From contig CAIMFH010000047.1 of NCBI GenBank assembly GCA_903840265.1, positions 1 to 63,418 of the forward strand: a stretch of DNA of 63,418 nt, read 5' to 3'. The translations under genes were made by a program, and so were the position numbers. The stretch comes from an uncultured Schlesneria sp. (GTDB lineage Bacteria > Planctomycetota > Planctomycetia > Planctomycetales > Planctomycetaceae). The notes under the pieces are model-generated. The model was not told the origin of the DNA. It saw only the letters and a program-made list of their open reading frames with translations, and ran no database searches. This document shows positions 9,643 through 18,984 of this stretch, piece after piece. Each line of letters starts with the position of its first letter. Position 1 is the first letter of the stretch.

Positions 9643-9918
9643 TCAGGTCCTGTGCGAACTTTCCGAGTTGACATTGATGTCATTATCAACTTCGCGAACA
9701 CCTGCGACTGCCCGCGCTTCCATAAACGCCACCTCTTTTAAGAAGGTAGTGGGCAGGCGTCCCTGCAGCGTGACTCGGCCGTTCTCGCAGTAGACCTGCA
9801 GATGGTGTAACTGTGCATAGCCGCACGTTCGCAGCGCGTGCTGTACGAGGCTGACAAGTTGTTCATCGGAATCACATTCCCCAAGGATCTGTTCACGAAC
9901 ACGATCGCCATCCAGCAT
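9643..9918 (-). CDS. BON-domain protein
   Basis: About 91 residues from the ATG at 9918, which has GGGGTGA upstream on the minus strand; a start at 9975 would add 19 unlikely residues. A single BON-like domain covers most of the chain: a helix (SDEQLVSLVQHALRTCG), then strands YCENGRVTLQGRLP, a second helix and a final AVAGVREVDNDINV. BON domains typically bind phospholipid or other envelope components, but this copy has no visible signal peptide. A MerR-type dyad lies about 200 bases upstream. Function beyond the domain is unknown. Confidence 0.75.
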   Translation of the reverse strand: MLDGDRVREQILGECDSDEQLVSLVQHALRTCGYAQLHHLQVYCENGRVTLQGRLPTTFLKEVAFMEARAVAGVREVDNDINVNSESSHRT

Positions 9919-10268
9919 TGTGAAATCACCCCTTCTTCCAAGAAGTTCTGGCCGATGACGGCACGGCCACCGCATATGTGATCACCACACAGGCCCCGAC
10001 CATGATTAACATGGCGGCGATGAACAGGACATGTCAGATGCTCGCCTCTCACCAAGACGCAGTGACGGTTGGATTTCCATTACACAACCTTGGGGAATGC
10101 TATACACGAGTCCTTCAAGTTACCTGAAGGTCGGCGAAGGTCACGAGCTTGTCAGGCTGACGAGGATTTCATATCAGCACGTGCCTACGAACGTGGGATT
10201 GCACATCGCGTACAGATGCCTGTCGCAACCAAGTCTTGATTCCGCTTGGAATGCACAACCTTCTTAAA
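9919..10268. other. Intergenic region without recognised gene
   Basis: About 350 bases between the BON gene and the oxidoreductase gene, both on the minus strand. Apart from the dyad at 10112-10130 I see no convincing reading frame, RNA or terminator. The frame at 10031-10267 has no family features. Confidence 0.5.
10112..10130. promoter_or_regulatory. Possible MerR-family operator dyad
   Basis: Nineteen bases, CCTTCAAGTTACCTGAAGG, form a near-perfect palindrome (CCTTCA.GT.AC.TGAAGG). This is the length and composition of operators bound by MerR-family activators such as SoxR and CueR. On the minus strand it would face the BON gene about 200 bases away. No convincing -35/-10 pair with the 19-20 base spacing of MerR promoters is present, and no MerR gene lies in the window, so the assignment is tentative. 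Confidence 0.3.
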
Positions 10269-11705
10269 TCAGCCGAAGGTTGGACGCGGAAGATAGATGT
10301 CGCTGGAGGGCTTGGGGTTGATGATCGCGTCCGCTTCGGGCAGTCCCTCTGCCTGACACTTTTCTGCGTTCCAAACGATGGGTTTCTGCATCCGCAGGGC
10401 CAGCACACCGAGCATTCCGACTTCGGTGATGCGGGCGCCGATTTCGAAAGGTGAGTAGGACTTGGCGTCCCCCGCACAGGCCAATGCCCACTCGAACATA
10501 TGTGAATTGTTTACGGCGCTCCAACGAGGCCGTTCGCCCTTGGCGGCTAGCTTTGGATCCCACTTCAGCACTTCGGTATCGATCCGCGGCTGCGTCTTTG
10601 CGATCCTGGCAATATCGGGTCGATTGGCTCCCTGGAAGCTGCTCTCGCCTTTCATTCGTACGTTGCAGTCCGTATTCCAAAGCCCGGCAGACAGAGTGCC
10701 GTCGCTGCCAACGATCAGGCAGCCTGTCGTCCCGACAGCGCCTTGAGTGACATGGTCTGGAGGAAGATTCTTGTCACCGGAGTAGAAGACCAGCTTGACC
10801 GGTCCTCGCTTACCTTTGGCGGCGAAATCGAAAGTGACGGTGCAACGACTTGGAAACGACTCGTGTCCCAGGTCTTCGCCCGTTGCCTCGATCCGAGTGG
10901 GGGCGTCGAGTTCGAGTGCGCGGTAGGCCAACTGAAACCCATGGCAACAGAAGTCGGCAATCGAGCCGCCACCGAAGTCGTACCAGCCGCGCCACTTGCC
11001 GGGGTGATAGATCTCGTTGTTGTAGGGGCGAGCAGGGGCCTTACCCAGCCAGAAATCCCAATCGAGCCCTTCCGGAATCGGATCGCTGATGGCCGGGCGA
11101 TCGACGCCGTTTGGCCAACTATGAGCGGGATGCCAGACGTGGACTTCGGTGATGTTGCCCAACAGTCCAGATTGAATGACCTCAAAGCTTCGTCGAAAAC
11201 CCTCTGTCGAGCAACCTTGATTGCCAGTCTGAGTGGCCAGCTTCGGATGACTTATTGCGAGTTGCTCCAGTGCTCGACATTCCGCGACGGAATGAGCTAA
11301 AGGTTTCTCGCAATAGACGTGCTTACCAGCCTGCAGCGCCGCCTGGCAAATGGGGACGTGCCAATGATCCGGCGTGGCGATGATCACGGCGTCGACTCCG
11401 GTCTCTTTGTCGAGCAGTTCGCGATAGTCGTGATAGGCTTTGGCGTTGGTCAGCCCTTTGGCCTGCAGCGCACTGTCACGCTGCCGCTTGTCGACATCGC
11501 AAATGGCGACGATCTGCTGATCGATCTTGGCGAGTTCCGGGACGAGATAACCGCGCATCTGGCCACCCATGCCGATACACGCAAACGAAAGTCGCTCGTT
11601 GGGAGACGGCCCGGCCAGGATTCCTGATGGAAGAATCGTGGGCAGGCCAATCCCTGCGGCCGCGGCGGCTTGAACAAATTGACGACGCGAAACTTTGTGA
11701 GACAT
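10269..11705 (-). CDS. Twin-arginine-exported Gfo/Idh/MocA-family oxidoreductase
   Basis: From the ATG at 11705 (GAGG upstream) the protein has 478 residues and starts MSHKVSRRQFVQAAAAAGIG, a twin-arginine signal (SRRQF). A Rossmann nucleotide-binding segment follows (LSFACIGMGGQMRGYLVPEL), then AICDVDKRQ, and the hallmark EKP motif in CEKPLAHS. The C-terminal alpha/beta domain contains GGGSIADFCCHGFQ. Gfo/Idh/MocA enzymes oxidise or reduce sugars and related polyols with tightly bound NAD(P), which fits export of the folded holoenzyme by Tat. Planctomycetes carry many such paralogues; the substrate cannot be read from the sequence. The open frame extends to 11870, but that part looks non-coding. 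Confidence 0.9.
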   Translation of the reverse strand: MSHKVSRRQFVQAAAAAGIGLPTILPSGILAGPSPNERLSFACIGMGGQMRGYLVPELAKIDQQIVAICDVDKRQRDSALQAKGLTNAKAYHDYRELLDKETGVDAVIIATPDHWHVPICQAALQAGKHVYCEKPLAHSVAECRALEQLAISHPKLATQTGNQGCSTEGFRRSFEVIQSGLLGNITEVHVWHPAHSWPNGVDRPAISDPIPEGLDWDFWLGKAPARPYNNEIYHPGKWRGWYDFGGGSIADFCCHGFQLAYRALELDAPTRIEATGEDLGHESFPSRCTVTFDFAAKGKRGPVKLVFYSGDKNLPPDHVTQGAVGTTGCLIVGSDGTLSAGLWNTDCNVRMKGESSFQGANRPDIARIAKTQPRIDTEVLKWDPKLAAKGERPRWSAVNNSHMFEWALACAGDAKSYSPFEIGARITEVGMLGVLALRMQKPIVWNAEKCQAEGLPEADAIINPKPSSDIYLPRPTFG

Positions 11706-11967
11706 CGTGAGGTCCTCTTTCTTGCGCGGTTGGTGAGAGCTTTGCGCGGTGCAGGATTCTCGATGATACGATCCGGTCAAAGAAAACTCACTCGACCAGA
11801 TTTGCTTCACTCGAATCAACGGCAACCTGGTATCGAGCAGCACTCTGGTTTCAGTTCGTTGGCTGACCACGATACTGTAGTGTCTGCGTCATCGTGTCCG
11901 ACTCGACCGAGTCATCGTGACGGGTCGTGTCCATCAATCGCAGCGTCTGCCAACTGGAGAATGGACC

Positions 11968-12210
11968 ATGCACTACTTGTATGGATCAAAGAAGAGCACG
12001 CCCAACCGACTGGTTGCAACATTTGGATCTGCGCAGCAGTTACTGGCTTACGTGGGCTGGGCAACACTTCAGGATCTTGGCAATCGTCGCGGGAAGTTTG
12101 AGCAGGGGAGTGCCTTGGCGAGCTTTGAAGCTTGGGAGCAGTCGGCCGAACCGCTGACAGACGATGAGGCAAACGAGGTGCCCTTCAACCCAACGCCATC
12201 AATGCTCTAG
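11968..12210 (+). CDS. Small conserved-looking hypothetical protein
   Basis: Eighty residues from the ATG at 11968, which has GGAGA eight bases upstream. Sequence begins MHYLYGSKKSTPNRLVATFG and ends VPFNPTPSML, with a central AYVGWATLQ and FEQGSAL. Soluble, no signal peptide. The good ribosome-binding site and compact fold-like pattern argue that it is real. Its 3' end overlaps the convergent small gene at 12199 by 12 bases. No family recognised. Confidence 0.6.
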   Translation: MHYLYGSKKSTPNRLVATFGSAQQLLAYVGWATLQDLGNRRGKFEQGSALASFEAWEQSAEPLTDDEANEVPFNPTPSML

Positions 12211-12474
12211 CGCGGTGGCATCTGTTCGCGATCGACAGCGATAGGCCGCCAGAAACTCAAGGTGCCCTTCCCGCGTCGCATCTCGAACGGGCTGAATAGT
12301 CGATTCTTCGAACTGGCCGCCACCGACAACTTCGAGCAAATTCTGCATCGCTTGCGTTGGCAAATGCCCGCAAAATGAGGTCTCAGGCTCATCACCGAAG
12401 TGAGCAGACCACAGGCCGTCTCGTTTTTCGACGATCACTCGGGCGAACGCTGGCATGGTGAGTTCCGCAGACAC
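12199..12474 (-). CDS. Small hypothetical protein
   Basis: Ninety-one residues (or 85 from the internal ATG at 12456), starting MSAELTMPAFARVIVEKRDG. The stretch VIVEKRDGLWSAHFGDEPETSF followed by LPTQAMQNLLEVV looks like a small alpha/beta unit, similar in style to HicB-like antitoxin folds, but I cannot confirm that. It ends inside the 3' end of the convergent small gene. No toxin partner is visible next to it. Confidence 0.45.
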   Translation of the reverse strand: MSAELTMPAFARVIVEKRDGLWSAHFGDEPETSFCGHLPTQAMQNLLEVVGGGQFEESTIQPVRDATREGHLEFLAAYRCRSRTDATALEH

Positions 12475-13189
12475 CGGTTGGGCAAGAGCGAATTGGCGAT
12501 CTCCTCAGCGTTGGCCCAGTACTGGGATCGTCTCTCTAACTAATCGGAAGTTTTGCGTGTGAAATTACCACGAACTTTCGTTTCGGCCAAACTATGACCA
12601 CCGAACATGCTGTGAATGGCCATTCCTTCGCCGCAATCGTTCATTTGAGAATGATCTGGACAGCGAACGTATGGTTGCGACTGGCGAAGTTTACATCACA
12701 ATTTCGAAAGGGATGCGGGCTGATCTCGCCCGCTGTGATCGCTAACGAAACTGCGCAGATGACGCCTTAACGCACCAAGGTCAAAGGTTCGAATTCAGAA
12801 GTGTCTGATCCGTTGTCATTTTCTGGATAGTGAAACTTAGCCGGAGTAACAAGGCCTGCCGGCGAGGATAAGCGCGCGAGCACTCACCTGTTAGTGCGTA
12901 CGGCAATTTGTCGCACACTCTGAGTGGTCTTCCCTGACTGCCCGGTCCCGCGTGTCAGAATTGCATCCGAGTATTGGAGTGAAACACGGATTCTCTTTGA
13001 CTCCTGATACAATGCTCGCATCAAACGAGACGGAACGTCCGTGTCCGCCTTCACGATCATCTGCGAACTGGTCAGCGATCACGCTTTACCAGGCAGATCG
13101 ATCAGGTCCGCTCCTCCACGTCGTGCTGATGGTCATTGCTGTTTCCATTTCCACAGAGCGTTCTAATCGAACAACAAGGGTGACAAACG
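12475..13189. other. Long intergenic region without recognised gene
   Basis: About 715 bases. No frame has convincing codon use, and I found no strong hairpin or promoter. A tRNA-like GGTTCGAATTC occurs near 12784 but no tRNA fold surrounds it. AAGGGTGA near 13177 is the ribosome-binding site of the next gene. Confidence 0.5.
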
Positions 13190-14446
13190 ATGATCATGCG
13201 AACACTTTTGGCGATAGTCGTCTCGATGGCTTGTCTTTCGACAGTCGCCGTTGCGGCTGACGGCGATCGGCTTGCGGCAGAACAATGGCTGTCGAAGGCC
13301 GTTGAGTCATCCCGACAGATCAGAACAGAGTCGGCCATCAGTCATGCGGCCGTCGCAATGGTTCAAGCCCATGCTCAGCTAGGGCAAGTTGACGAGGCGT
13401 TTCAGGCAGCCAAACGGATTACGAATCCACAACTGAAACTGTATGCCCTGACCGCGACGATCCAAGCGGCCATCAACGCAGATCAAAGTACCGACCTGAT
13501 GGTGACGGAGGCCAAGCAGACGCTCAAAGGAAACGCAGGTGCCTTCAATGATGCGGCCATGAAAAACCTGCTTCGGATCGCGGAAACTAAGCAAAAGACG
13601 TTGCCTGTCACTTTGAAACAACCCGAGCCTCCCTCGCTTGAAGAATTACAAAAGGTGTTTGACAATGCGACGAATCGTCGAGAGAAGCTGGCGGCTTTTC
13701 AACCACTCATGATGCGGTCGCTACAAGCCAAATCTTTTGACTCGCTGGAAAGAGCGATCGAAGAAACAATCAAAGTGATCGAGCAAAATCCGCTTCCCGA
13801 CAAATCCTCCAAGTTTGGCACCTATGGAGATTCGGCGGAGATCGCAAAACTTCGGCTCGCGAATTTGTATATCGCATCGAAGCTGGCAGACGAAGACAAG
13901 AACGACGAAGCGGCCCGCCAACTGGCACTGGCCGATGCCGTGATTGATCCGCTGCCCGACCAATCGGCGCTGATCAAATGGGAACTGCAGAACCTGCGGA
14001 TTCATGTCCTATTGCAACTCAATCGCATCGATGAAGCACTTCAACATCTCGAGACGATCAAGTCGCCTCTCATCGAGTCACGAGCGGCCGCGGAGATCGC
14101 AGCCTATCGAATTAAACATGGGCAGGTGGAAGCCGGATTGAAAACGGCCGAGCGAATTGGATCCGAGCGAGGACTGGGGGACGATCGAGGAGTGGTTGCC
14201 ATCGCGTTATTTGAACATGGTGATCGCGACGTTGCCGCGCAGTACATCAATCAAGTCGGTGACACGGACGATGCAATGAACGTGTTCAGCACGCTCGCTC
14301 GTCATTGGGTTGAGGCCGGCGATACCGCTCGATTGCAATCCACTTTTGACTCCATCAAGTCGCCAACCGCGCAAACGCACTACGCAACTGCCGCTGCTGT
14401 GTTTCTGATATCACGCGATGCGAAGAATAAGGAGCAGGCGGAATAA
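13190..14446 (+). CDS. Exported alpha-helical repeat (TPR-like) protein
   Basis: A 418-residue protein with signal peptide MIMRTLLAIVVSMACLSTVAVAADG (ATG at 13190, alternative at 13196; AAGGGTGA upstream). The mature part is almost entirely helical with repeated A/L-rich pairs of helices (for example MVQAHAQLGQVDEAFQAAKRI, LLQLNRIDEALQHLETI, YRIKHGQVEAGLKTAERI), the look of degenerate tetratricopeptide repeats. Such proteins usually scaffold protein contacts in the periplasm. No enzyme motif. It precedes the CocE gene by about 180 bases on the same strand. Confidence 0.75.
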   Translation: MIMRTLLAIVVSMACLSTVAVAADGDRLAAEQWLSKAVESSRQIRTESAISHAAVAMVQAHAQLGQVDEAFQAAKRITNPQLKLYALTATIQAAINADQSTDLMVTEAKQTLKGNAGAFNDAAMKNLLRIAETKQKTLPVTLKQPEPPSLEELQKVFDNATNRREKLAAFQPLMMRSLQAKSFDSLERAIEETIKVIEQNPLPDKSSKFGTYGDSAEIAKLRLANLYIASKLADEDKNDEAARQLALADAVIDPLPDQSALIKWELQNLRIHVLLQLNRIDEALQHLETIKSPLIESRAAAEIAAYRIKHGQVEAGLKTAERIGSERGLGDDRGVVAIALFEHGDRDVAAQYINQVGDTDDAMNVFSTLARHWVEAGDTARLQSTFDSIKSPTAQTHYATAAAVFLISRDAKNKEQAE

Positions 14447-14629
14447 TGCGAAAGGAGTTCGGGGCGTTTGCCTCAGGCGATCAGCAGGGTCAGTCAAATG
14501 TCACAAGCACCCATGCGTGGTGTCTTGTGATATCGCGACATGAGAAAGGTCTCTGGCTGAATGTTGAAACCTTTCGCTCCGGTCGCAAGTATGAGTCATC
14601 ATCGCAGCCCATTGCTTCGGAGATTGACC

Positions 14630-16306
14630 ATGCGTCTAAGGCCTCGACTTCGCCACTTACTCGCAGGCTTCGCTCTGCTGTCGATGCTGGTTATTGGCTT
14701 GTCGTGTCAGGCGCAACCCTCTGCTCAAACGCAACGGGTGGCGATGAGTGACGGCGTCAATCTGGCGACCGACATCTACCTGCCGGAGAAGGGGCAGCCT
14801 CCTTTTCCGACGATCCTGCTGCGCACGCCCTACAACAAAAATGGCAACGGTCGCATTGCCGCCGCCGTTGCCCCGTATGGGTACGCGCTTGTTGTTCAAG
14901 ACATGCGAGGCCGGTTCGCTTCTGAAGGCGACCACTCGATTATCTTCGGTAATGATGGAATTGGCGGCCAGCACCAGGACGGTCACGACACAATCGCCTG
15001 GATCGCCAAGCAGAAATGGTCCAATGGGCAGGTGATCACCTACGGGCAGTCGGCTTTGGGGATCGCGCAGAATATGGCAGCCCCCGGTGCTCCCGCAGCT
15101 TTGAAGGGTCAAGTGGTCGGCGTCGCATTTTCAGATTATTACCATCAGGCAGCGTACCAGGGCGGAGTGTGGCGCAAGGAGTTGCTGGAGGGCTGGCTTA
15201 AGCAAACAAAGATGGAAGAAGTCAACCTGCCCACGTTTCTGAAGCACACCACGTACGACAACTTCTGGAAAGGGCTGAACGCCGAGGCTCACGCTGACGA
15301 GGTGGATGCGCCGGGGGTTTTCACAGGCGGCTGGTATGACATCTTCATCCAGGGGACGATCAATTCGTTCGTCGAGATCAACAGCCGTGGAGGCCCCGAT
15401 GCTCGTGGCAAATGCTTCCTGGTCATCGCGCCGACGGCCCACGGAAGCTTTAATGAAGCGATTGTCTATCCCAACGTTGCGAAATCACCAATCAATATTG
15501 CCGCGCCGATGAACATCCTGGAGCATTGGCGAGGCAAGCCGAATAAGGAGGTGTCCAGTCTCAAACCGGTGCATTACTACGTGATGGGGGACTGCGCCAC
15601 GCCTGACGCGCCCGGCAACTTTTGGCGATCAGCCGACAGCTGGCCGCCCCCTGCGAAACTGACGCCGTACTATCTGCATGCTGATCGATCCCTGAGTGTT
15701 GAGGTTCCGCAGGGCGATGATACGTTGAGCTACAAATTCGATCCATTGAATCCCGTGCCAACTCGTGGCGGGCAAAATCTGCTGATCCCCAAAGGCCCGA
15801 TGGACCAGCGGCCCGTCGAATCGCGCGGTGACGTATTGCTCTTCACTTCTGAGCCGCTGGATGAACCTTTGGAAGTCACAGGACGGATTACCGCCAGTCT
15901 CTTTGTCTCTTCAGACTGTCCCGATACGGATTTCACGGTCAAGCTCAGTGATGTTCATCCCGACGGAAAGTCGCTGTTGGTGACCGACGGCATCCGCCGC
16001 GCGTCGCTCCGCAACGGCTATGAAAAGCACGAGCCGCTCGTCGTGGGTGAAGTGTACGAATTGGAAGTCGATCTCTGGAGCACGTCGCTGGTCTTCAATA
16101 AGGGCCATCGAATCCGGGTTGCCGTCTCATCGTCGAATTCCCCTCGATTCGAGCCCAATCCTAATACGGGCGACCCGCACCCCATTCCCGGGAAGTCTCG
16201 CGTCGCGACCAACACTGTGCATCTGTCGAGCATGCGACCCTCACGAATCGTGTTGCCGATTTTCAAAGATGCCGGCGTCTCACTCAAAGAGACAGCGCCC
16301 GATTGA
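14630..16306 (+). CDS. CocE/NonD-family hydrolase (X-Pro dipeptidyl-peptidase S15 type), exported
   Basis: From the ATG at 14630 (GGAG eight bases upstream) the protein has 558 residues. A basic N-terminus and hydrophobic core (RPRLRHLLAGFALLSMLVIGLSC) form a signal peptide, perhaps lipoprotein-like at the cysteine. The core begins VAMSDGVNLATDIYLPE, typical of this family, with LLRTPYNK, VVQDMRGRFAS and a nucleophile motif GQSALG near residue 143 (usually GxSYxG). The C-terminal jelly-roll domain (RGDVLLFTSEPLDEP, VTGRITASLFVSSD, GHRIRVAVSSSNSPRF) is the XPP C-terminal region. Family members cleave Xaa-Pro dipeptides, cocaine esters or glutaryl-amide antibiotics; the substrate is open. Confidence 0.9.
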   Translation: MRLRPRLRHLLAGFALLSMLVIGLSCQAQPSAQTQRVAMSDGVNLATDIYLPEKGQPPFPTILLRTPYNKNGNGRIAAAVAPYGYALVVQDMRGRFASEGDHSIIFGNDGIGGQHQDGHDTIAWIAKQKWSNGQVITYGQSALGIAQNMAAPGAPAALKGQVVGVAFSDYYHQAAYQGGVWRKELLEGWLKQTKMEEVNLPTFLKHTTYDNFWKGLNAEAHADEVDAPGVFTGGWYDIFIQGTINSFVEINSRGGPDARGKCFLVIAPTAHGSFNEAIVYPNVAKSPINIAAPMNILEHWRGKPNKEVSSLKPVHYYVMGDCATPDAPGNFWRSADSWPPPAKLTPYYLHADRSLSVEVPQGDDTLSYKFDPLNPVPTRGGQNLLIPKGPMDQRPVESRGDVLLFTSEPLDEPLEVTGRITASLFVSSDCPDTDFTVKLSDVHPDGKSLLVTDGIRRASLRNGYEKHEPLVVGEVYELEVDLWSTSLVFNKGHRIRVAVSSSNSPRFEPNPNTGDPHPIPGKSRVATNTVHLSSMRPSRIVLPIFKDAGVSLKETAPD

Positions 16307-16580
16307 AGAGAGCTCTTCTACGTCGGTTGTACATTGATGGCGATCTTGGATCTCTCCATCGCTTGGGTCGAGAGTCGACCGGCAGGCTACAAGAATGGGA
16401 ATGTCAGTGCGGAGGGAAACGAGGCCCCCTCTCGCCACACTGAAGTCGCCTCTCCTTGGAGTCGAACCAATTAGAGGCCTCTGGTCGCATCATTGATTGG
16501 CACCAAGTGAGCCGACCCCTCATCAGGAATGGCCGACGTCCACGCGGAAAGCTCGACGCGACAGTTGATCTGGACCGACG

Positions 16581-18767
16581 CTATTTTAGTCCTCGCCGAA
16601 TCAGGAGTGCATCCACTGTCGGCTCCTTTCCGCGAAAGGCTTTGTAGGATGCCATCGGATCACGGCTGGAACCGCGGCTCAGGATTTCCTGGCGGAACTT
16701 ATTGCCATTTTCTGGAGTGCAGCCGCCGAGCGCGATCATGTGGGCAAACGCGTCTGCGGCCAGCGCTTCACTCCAGAGATATGCGTAGTAGCTGGACGAG
16801 TATCCGCCGGACCAGATGTGAGCGAAGTAAGCGGTCCGATAGCGGGGAGGAACGGCAGGATGATCGGCGCCGACTTTCTTGAGCGATTCTGCTTCAAACA
16901 ACTCGGCGTCCGCAGGGATCTGATCGCCGGTCAGCGAATGCCATTCGAGGTCCAGCAGGGCCGCCGCCAGATATTCGAGTGTGTCGAAGCCCTTGTTGAA
17001 TTTCTTGGCCTTAATGGCCTTGTCGAGCAGATCCTTGGGGATCGGGGCCTTCGTCTGATAGTGCAGGGCGTAGTTGGCGAGGATTTCCGGCTGAATCGCC
17101 CAGTCTTCCTCGAAAGTAGATGGGAATTCCACGAAGTCACGTGGTGTCGCCGTTCCCGCTACGGTGGGATAAGTCACATCCGAAAACATGCCGTGCAGCG
17201 CGTGGCCCATTTCGTGGAATAGCGTCGTCACATTGTCAAAGCTGATCAGTGCCGGTTCGCCGTCTGCAGGACGAGGAATGTTGAGGCAGTTCACGATTAC
17301 GGGCTTATCATGCAGTAGCTTCGACTGATCGACGAAGGAACTCATCCAGGCCCCGCCACGCTTGGTATCGCGCTTGAAGTAGTCTGCATAGAACAGCCCA
17401 ATCTGAGAGCCGTCTCGATCGAAGACATCAAACACCCGCACGTCCGGATGGTAGACGGGCAAGTCCTTGCGTTCTTTGAACGAGATTCCGTAGAGCTTGT
17501 TCATCGTAAAGAACACGCCGTTCTTCAGGACCGAATCCAGTTCAAAGTAGGGCCGGACGGCCGCCTCATCGATTTCAAAACGAGCCTTGCGGACTTTCTC
17601 GGCGTAGTATTCCCAATCCCACGGGGCCAATTCGTGCGTCTCACCACACTCCTTGATCATGGCTTCCAAGTCGCGGGATTCCTGTTTGACTCGTTCAACC
17701 ACTCCGGGGATGAGGTCCGTCAGCATCTTTCGAGCGGCGGCGGGAGTCTTCGCCATTTGATTCTGCAGCTTATAGGCGGCATGGCTTTCGTAGCCCAAGA
17801 CTTTCGCTCGCTCTGCCCGCAACTGGGCAATTTCCAGCACGAGTCCTCGATTATCAATTCCACCGTTACGTCCCAGGCCGCGATAGGCGGAGGCTTCCCA
17901 AACTCGCTGACGGAGGGCTCGATTCTTCAGCGATGTTAGAACTGGCACACGAGTGGTATTCGAAATCTGGAGTAGATACTTTCCGTCCAGACCCCGTGCC
18001 TTGGCCTCTTGCGCTGCGGCGGCGATTTCGGCGGTCGACAAGCCGTCCAGTTCGTCAGCCGTGTCGACGACTACTGCTCGTTCTTTGGCAATTGCGAGCA
18101 GGTTTTCTTCAAACTTGGTTTCGAGCTTTGACAGTTGTTCGTTTAGTGATCGAATTCGTCCTTGATCCTGATCGCTGAGCCGGGCACCGGCACGCAGGAA
18201 ACTCTCATAACGTTGCTTCAGCACTTCACCCTGTTCTTCGGTGAGCCCGAGAGATTCTTTCGTCTGCCAGAGTTTTTCGACACGCTGAAACAACTGGCGA
18301 TTCAGCAGGATGTTGTCCGAATGGGCAGCTCGCAGGGGAGCGAGTTCGGTTTCGATGTTCTGGAGTGGCTTGGTTTTCTCGGCCGAAGTCAGATTGGAAA
18401 AGACATTGTCGACTCGGGTCAGGACTGCTCCGGACCGTTCCATGGCCTCGATGGTGTTTTTGAACGTAGGTGCTTCTGCTTGGCTGGCGATGGCATTCAT
18501 TTCGGAAAGCTGCTGCTTCATTCCGAACGCAAACGTCGGCAGAAAGTGTTCGACGCGGATCTTGTCAAACGCTGGAGCGTGGAACGGCAGAGGACTGGGA
18601 GCCGCAAATGGATTGTCGGCAGGCAAGGCCGAGGACTTTTCGGGTGCGTCAGCCGCGCTAACATCCTTCACGTTCGACCAGAAGCCGGCAAAGGTGACAC
18701 CAAGGATCGCCACCACGGCGAGTTTCCTGAGTCGTTGCGAATCGTTCCAAGTCGGGGTCAATCTCAC
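16581..18767 (-). CDS. M3-family zinc peptidase (peptidyl-dipeptidase Dcp / oligopeptidase A type)
   Basis: A 728-residue protein. A basic start and hydrophobic stretch (RLRKLAVVAILGVTFAGFW) act as signal peptide, so this copy is probably exported, while enterobacterial Dcp and OpdA lack one. The catalytic zinc site HEMGH lies at about 518-522 with the third ligand in the EFPSTFEEDW region near 547; the GYSSSYYAYLWS signature of M3A peptidases is near residue 655. It should cleave short peptides in the periplasm, probably recycling products of other proteases. It is alone on the minus strand, with about 270 non-coding bases after its stop. Confidence 0.92.
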   Translation of the reverse strand: MRLTPTWNDSQRLRKLAVVAILGVTFAGFWSNVKDVSAADAPEKSSALPADNPFAAPSPLPFHAPAFDKIRVEHFLPTFAFGMKQQLSEMNAIASQAEAPTFKNTIEAMERSGAVLTRVDNVFSNLTSAEKTKPLQNIETELAPLRAAHSDNILLNRQLFQRVEKLWQTKESLGLTEEQGEVLKQRYESFLRAGARLSDQDQGRIRSLNEQLSKLETKFEENLLAIAKERAVVVDTADELDGLSTAEIAAAAQEAKARGLDGKYLLQISNTTRVPVLTSLKNRALRQRVWEASAYRGLGRNGGIDNRGLVLEIAQLRAERAKVLGYESHAAYKLQNQMAKTPAAARKMLTDLIPGVVERVKQESRDLEAMIKECGETHELAPWDWEYYAEKVRKARFEIDEAAVRPYFELDSVLKNGVFFTMNKLYGISFKERKDLPVYHPDVRVFDVFDRDGSQIGLFYADYFKRDTKRGGAWMSSFVDQSKLLHDKPVIVNCLNIPRPADGEPALISFDNVTTLFHEMGHALHGMFSDVTYPTVAGTATPRDFVEFPSTFEEDWAIQPEILANYALHYQTKAPIPKDLLDKAIKAKKFNKGFDTLEYLAAALLDLEWHSLTGDQIPADAELFEAESLKKVGADHPAVPPRYRTAYFAHIWSGGYSSSYYAYLWSEALAADAFAHMIALGGCTPENGNKFRQEILSRGSSRDPMASYKAFRGKEPTVDALLIRRGLK

Positions 18768-18984
18768 GGCGACTTCTCTCTGATTATGAGGTAGACGGAT
18801 TTCAGCAGAGGGCGTACTGCAACCAAGTTGTATTTGTTATGTCGTTCCGGACGGAGCCTGAGGTGCAGGCCGTCGTGGAGGTCAGATTCTAGCAGCGCCG
18901 CGTCATATTTTCTGGTCTCACGATCGCAGGGGAGGCAATGAATGGAGCGAGTTGTTGGATGCTCGAATGGCCCCGTCTGTAGAG

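Noticed and set aside
10031-10267. 78-codon frame between the BON and oxidoreductase genes
   Set aside because: No ribosome-binding site, no family features, and it would be antisense to the likely leader of the BON gene.
12776-12810. tRNA-like GGTTCGAATTC sequence
   Set aside because: The bases on both sides do not form a T-stem, and no acceptor or anticodon stem can be drawn around it.
14446-14751. Reading frame whose ATG overlaps the stop of the helical-repeat gene (TAATG)
   Set aside because: Its second half lies in another frame inside the well-supported CocE gene, and the sequence has no protein-like pattern.
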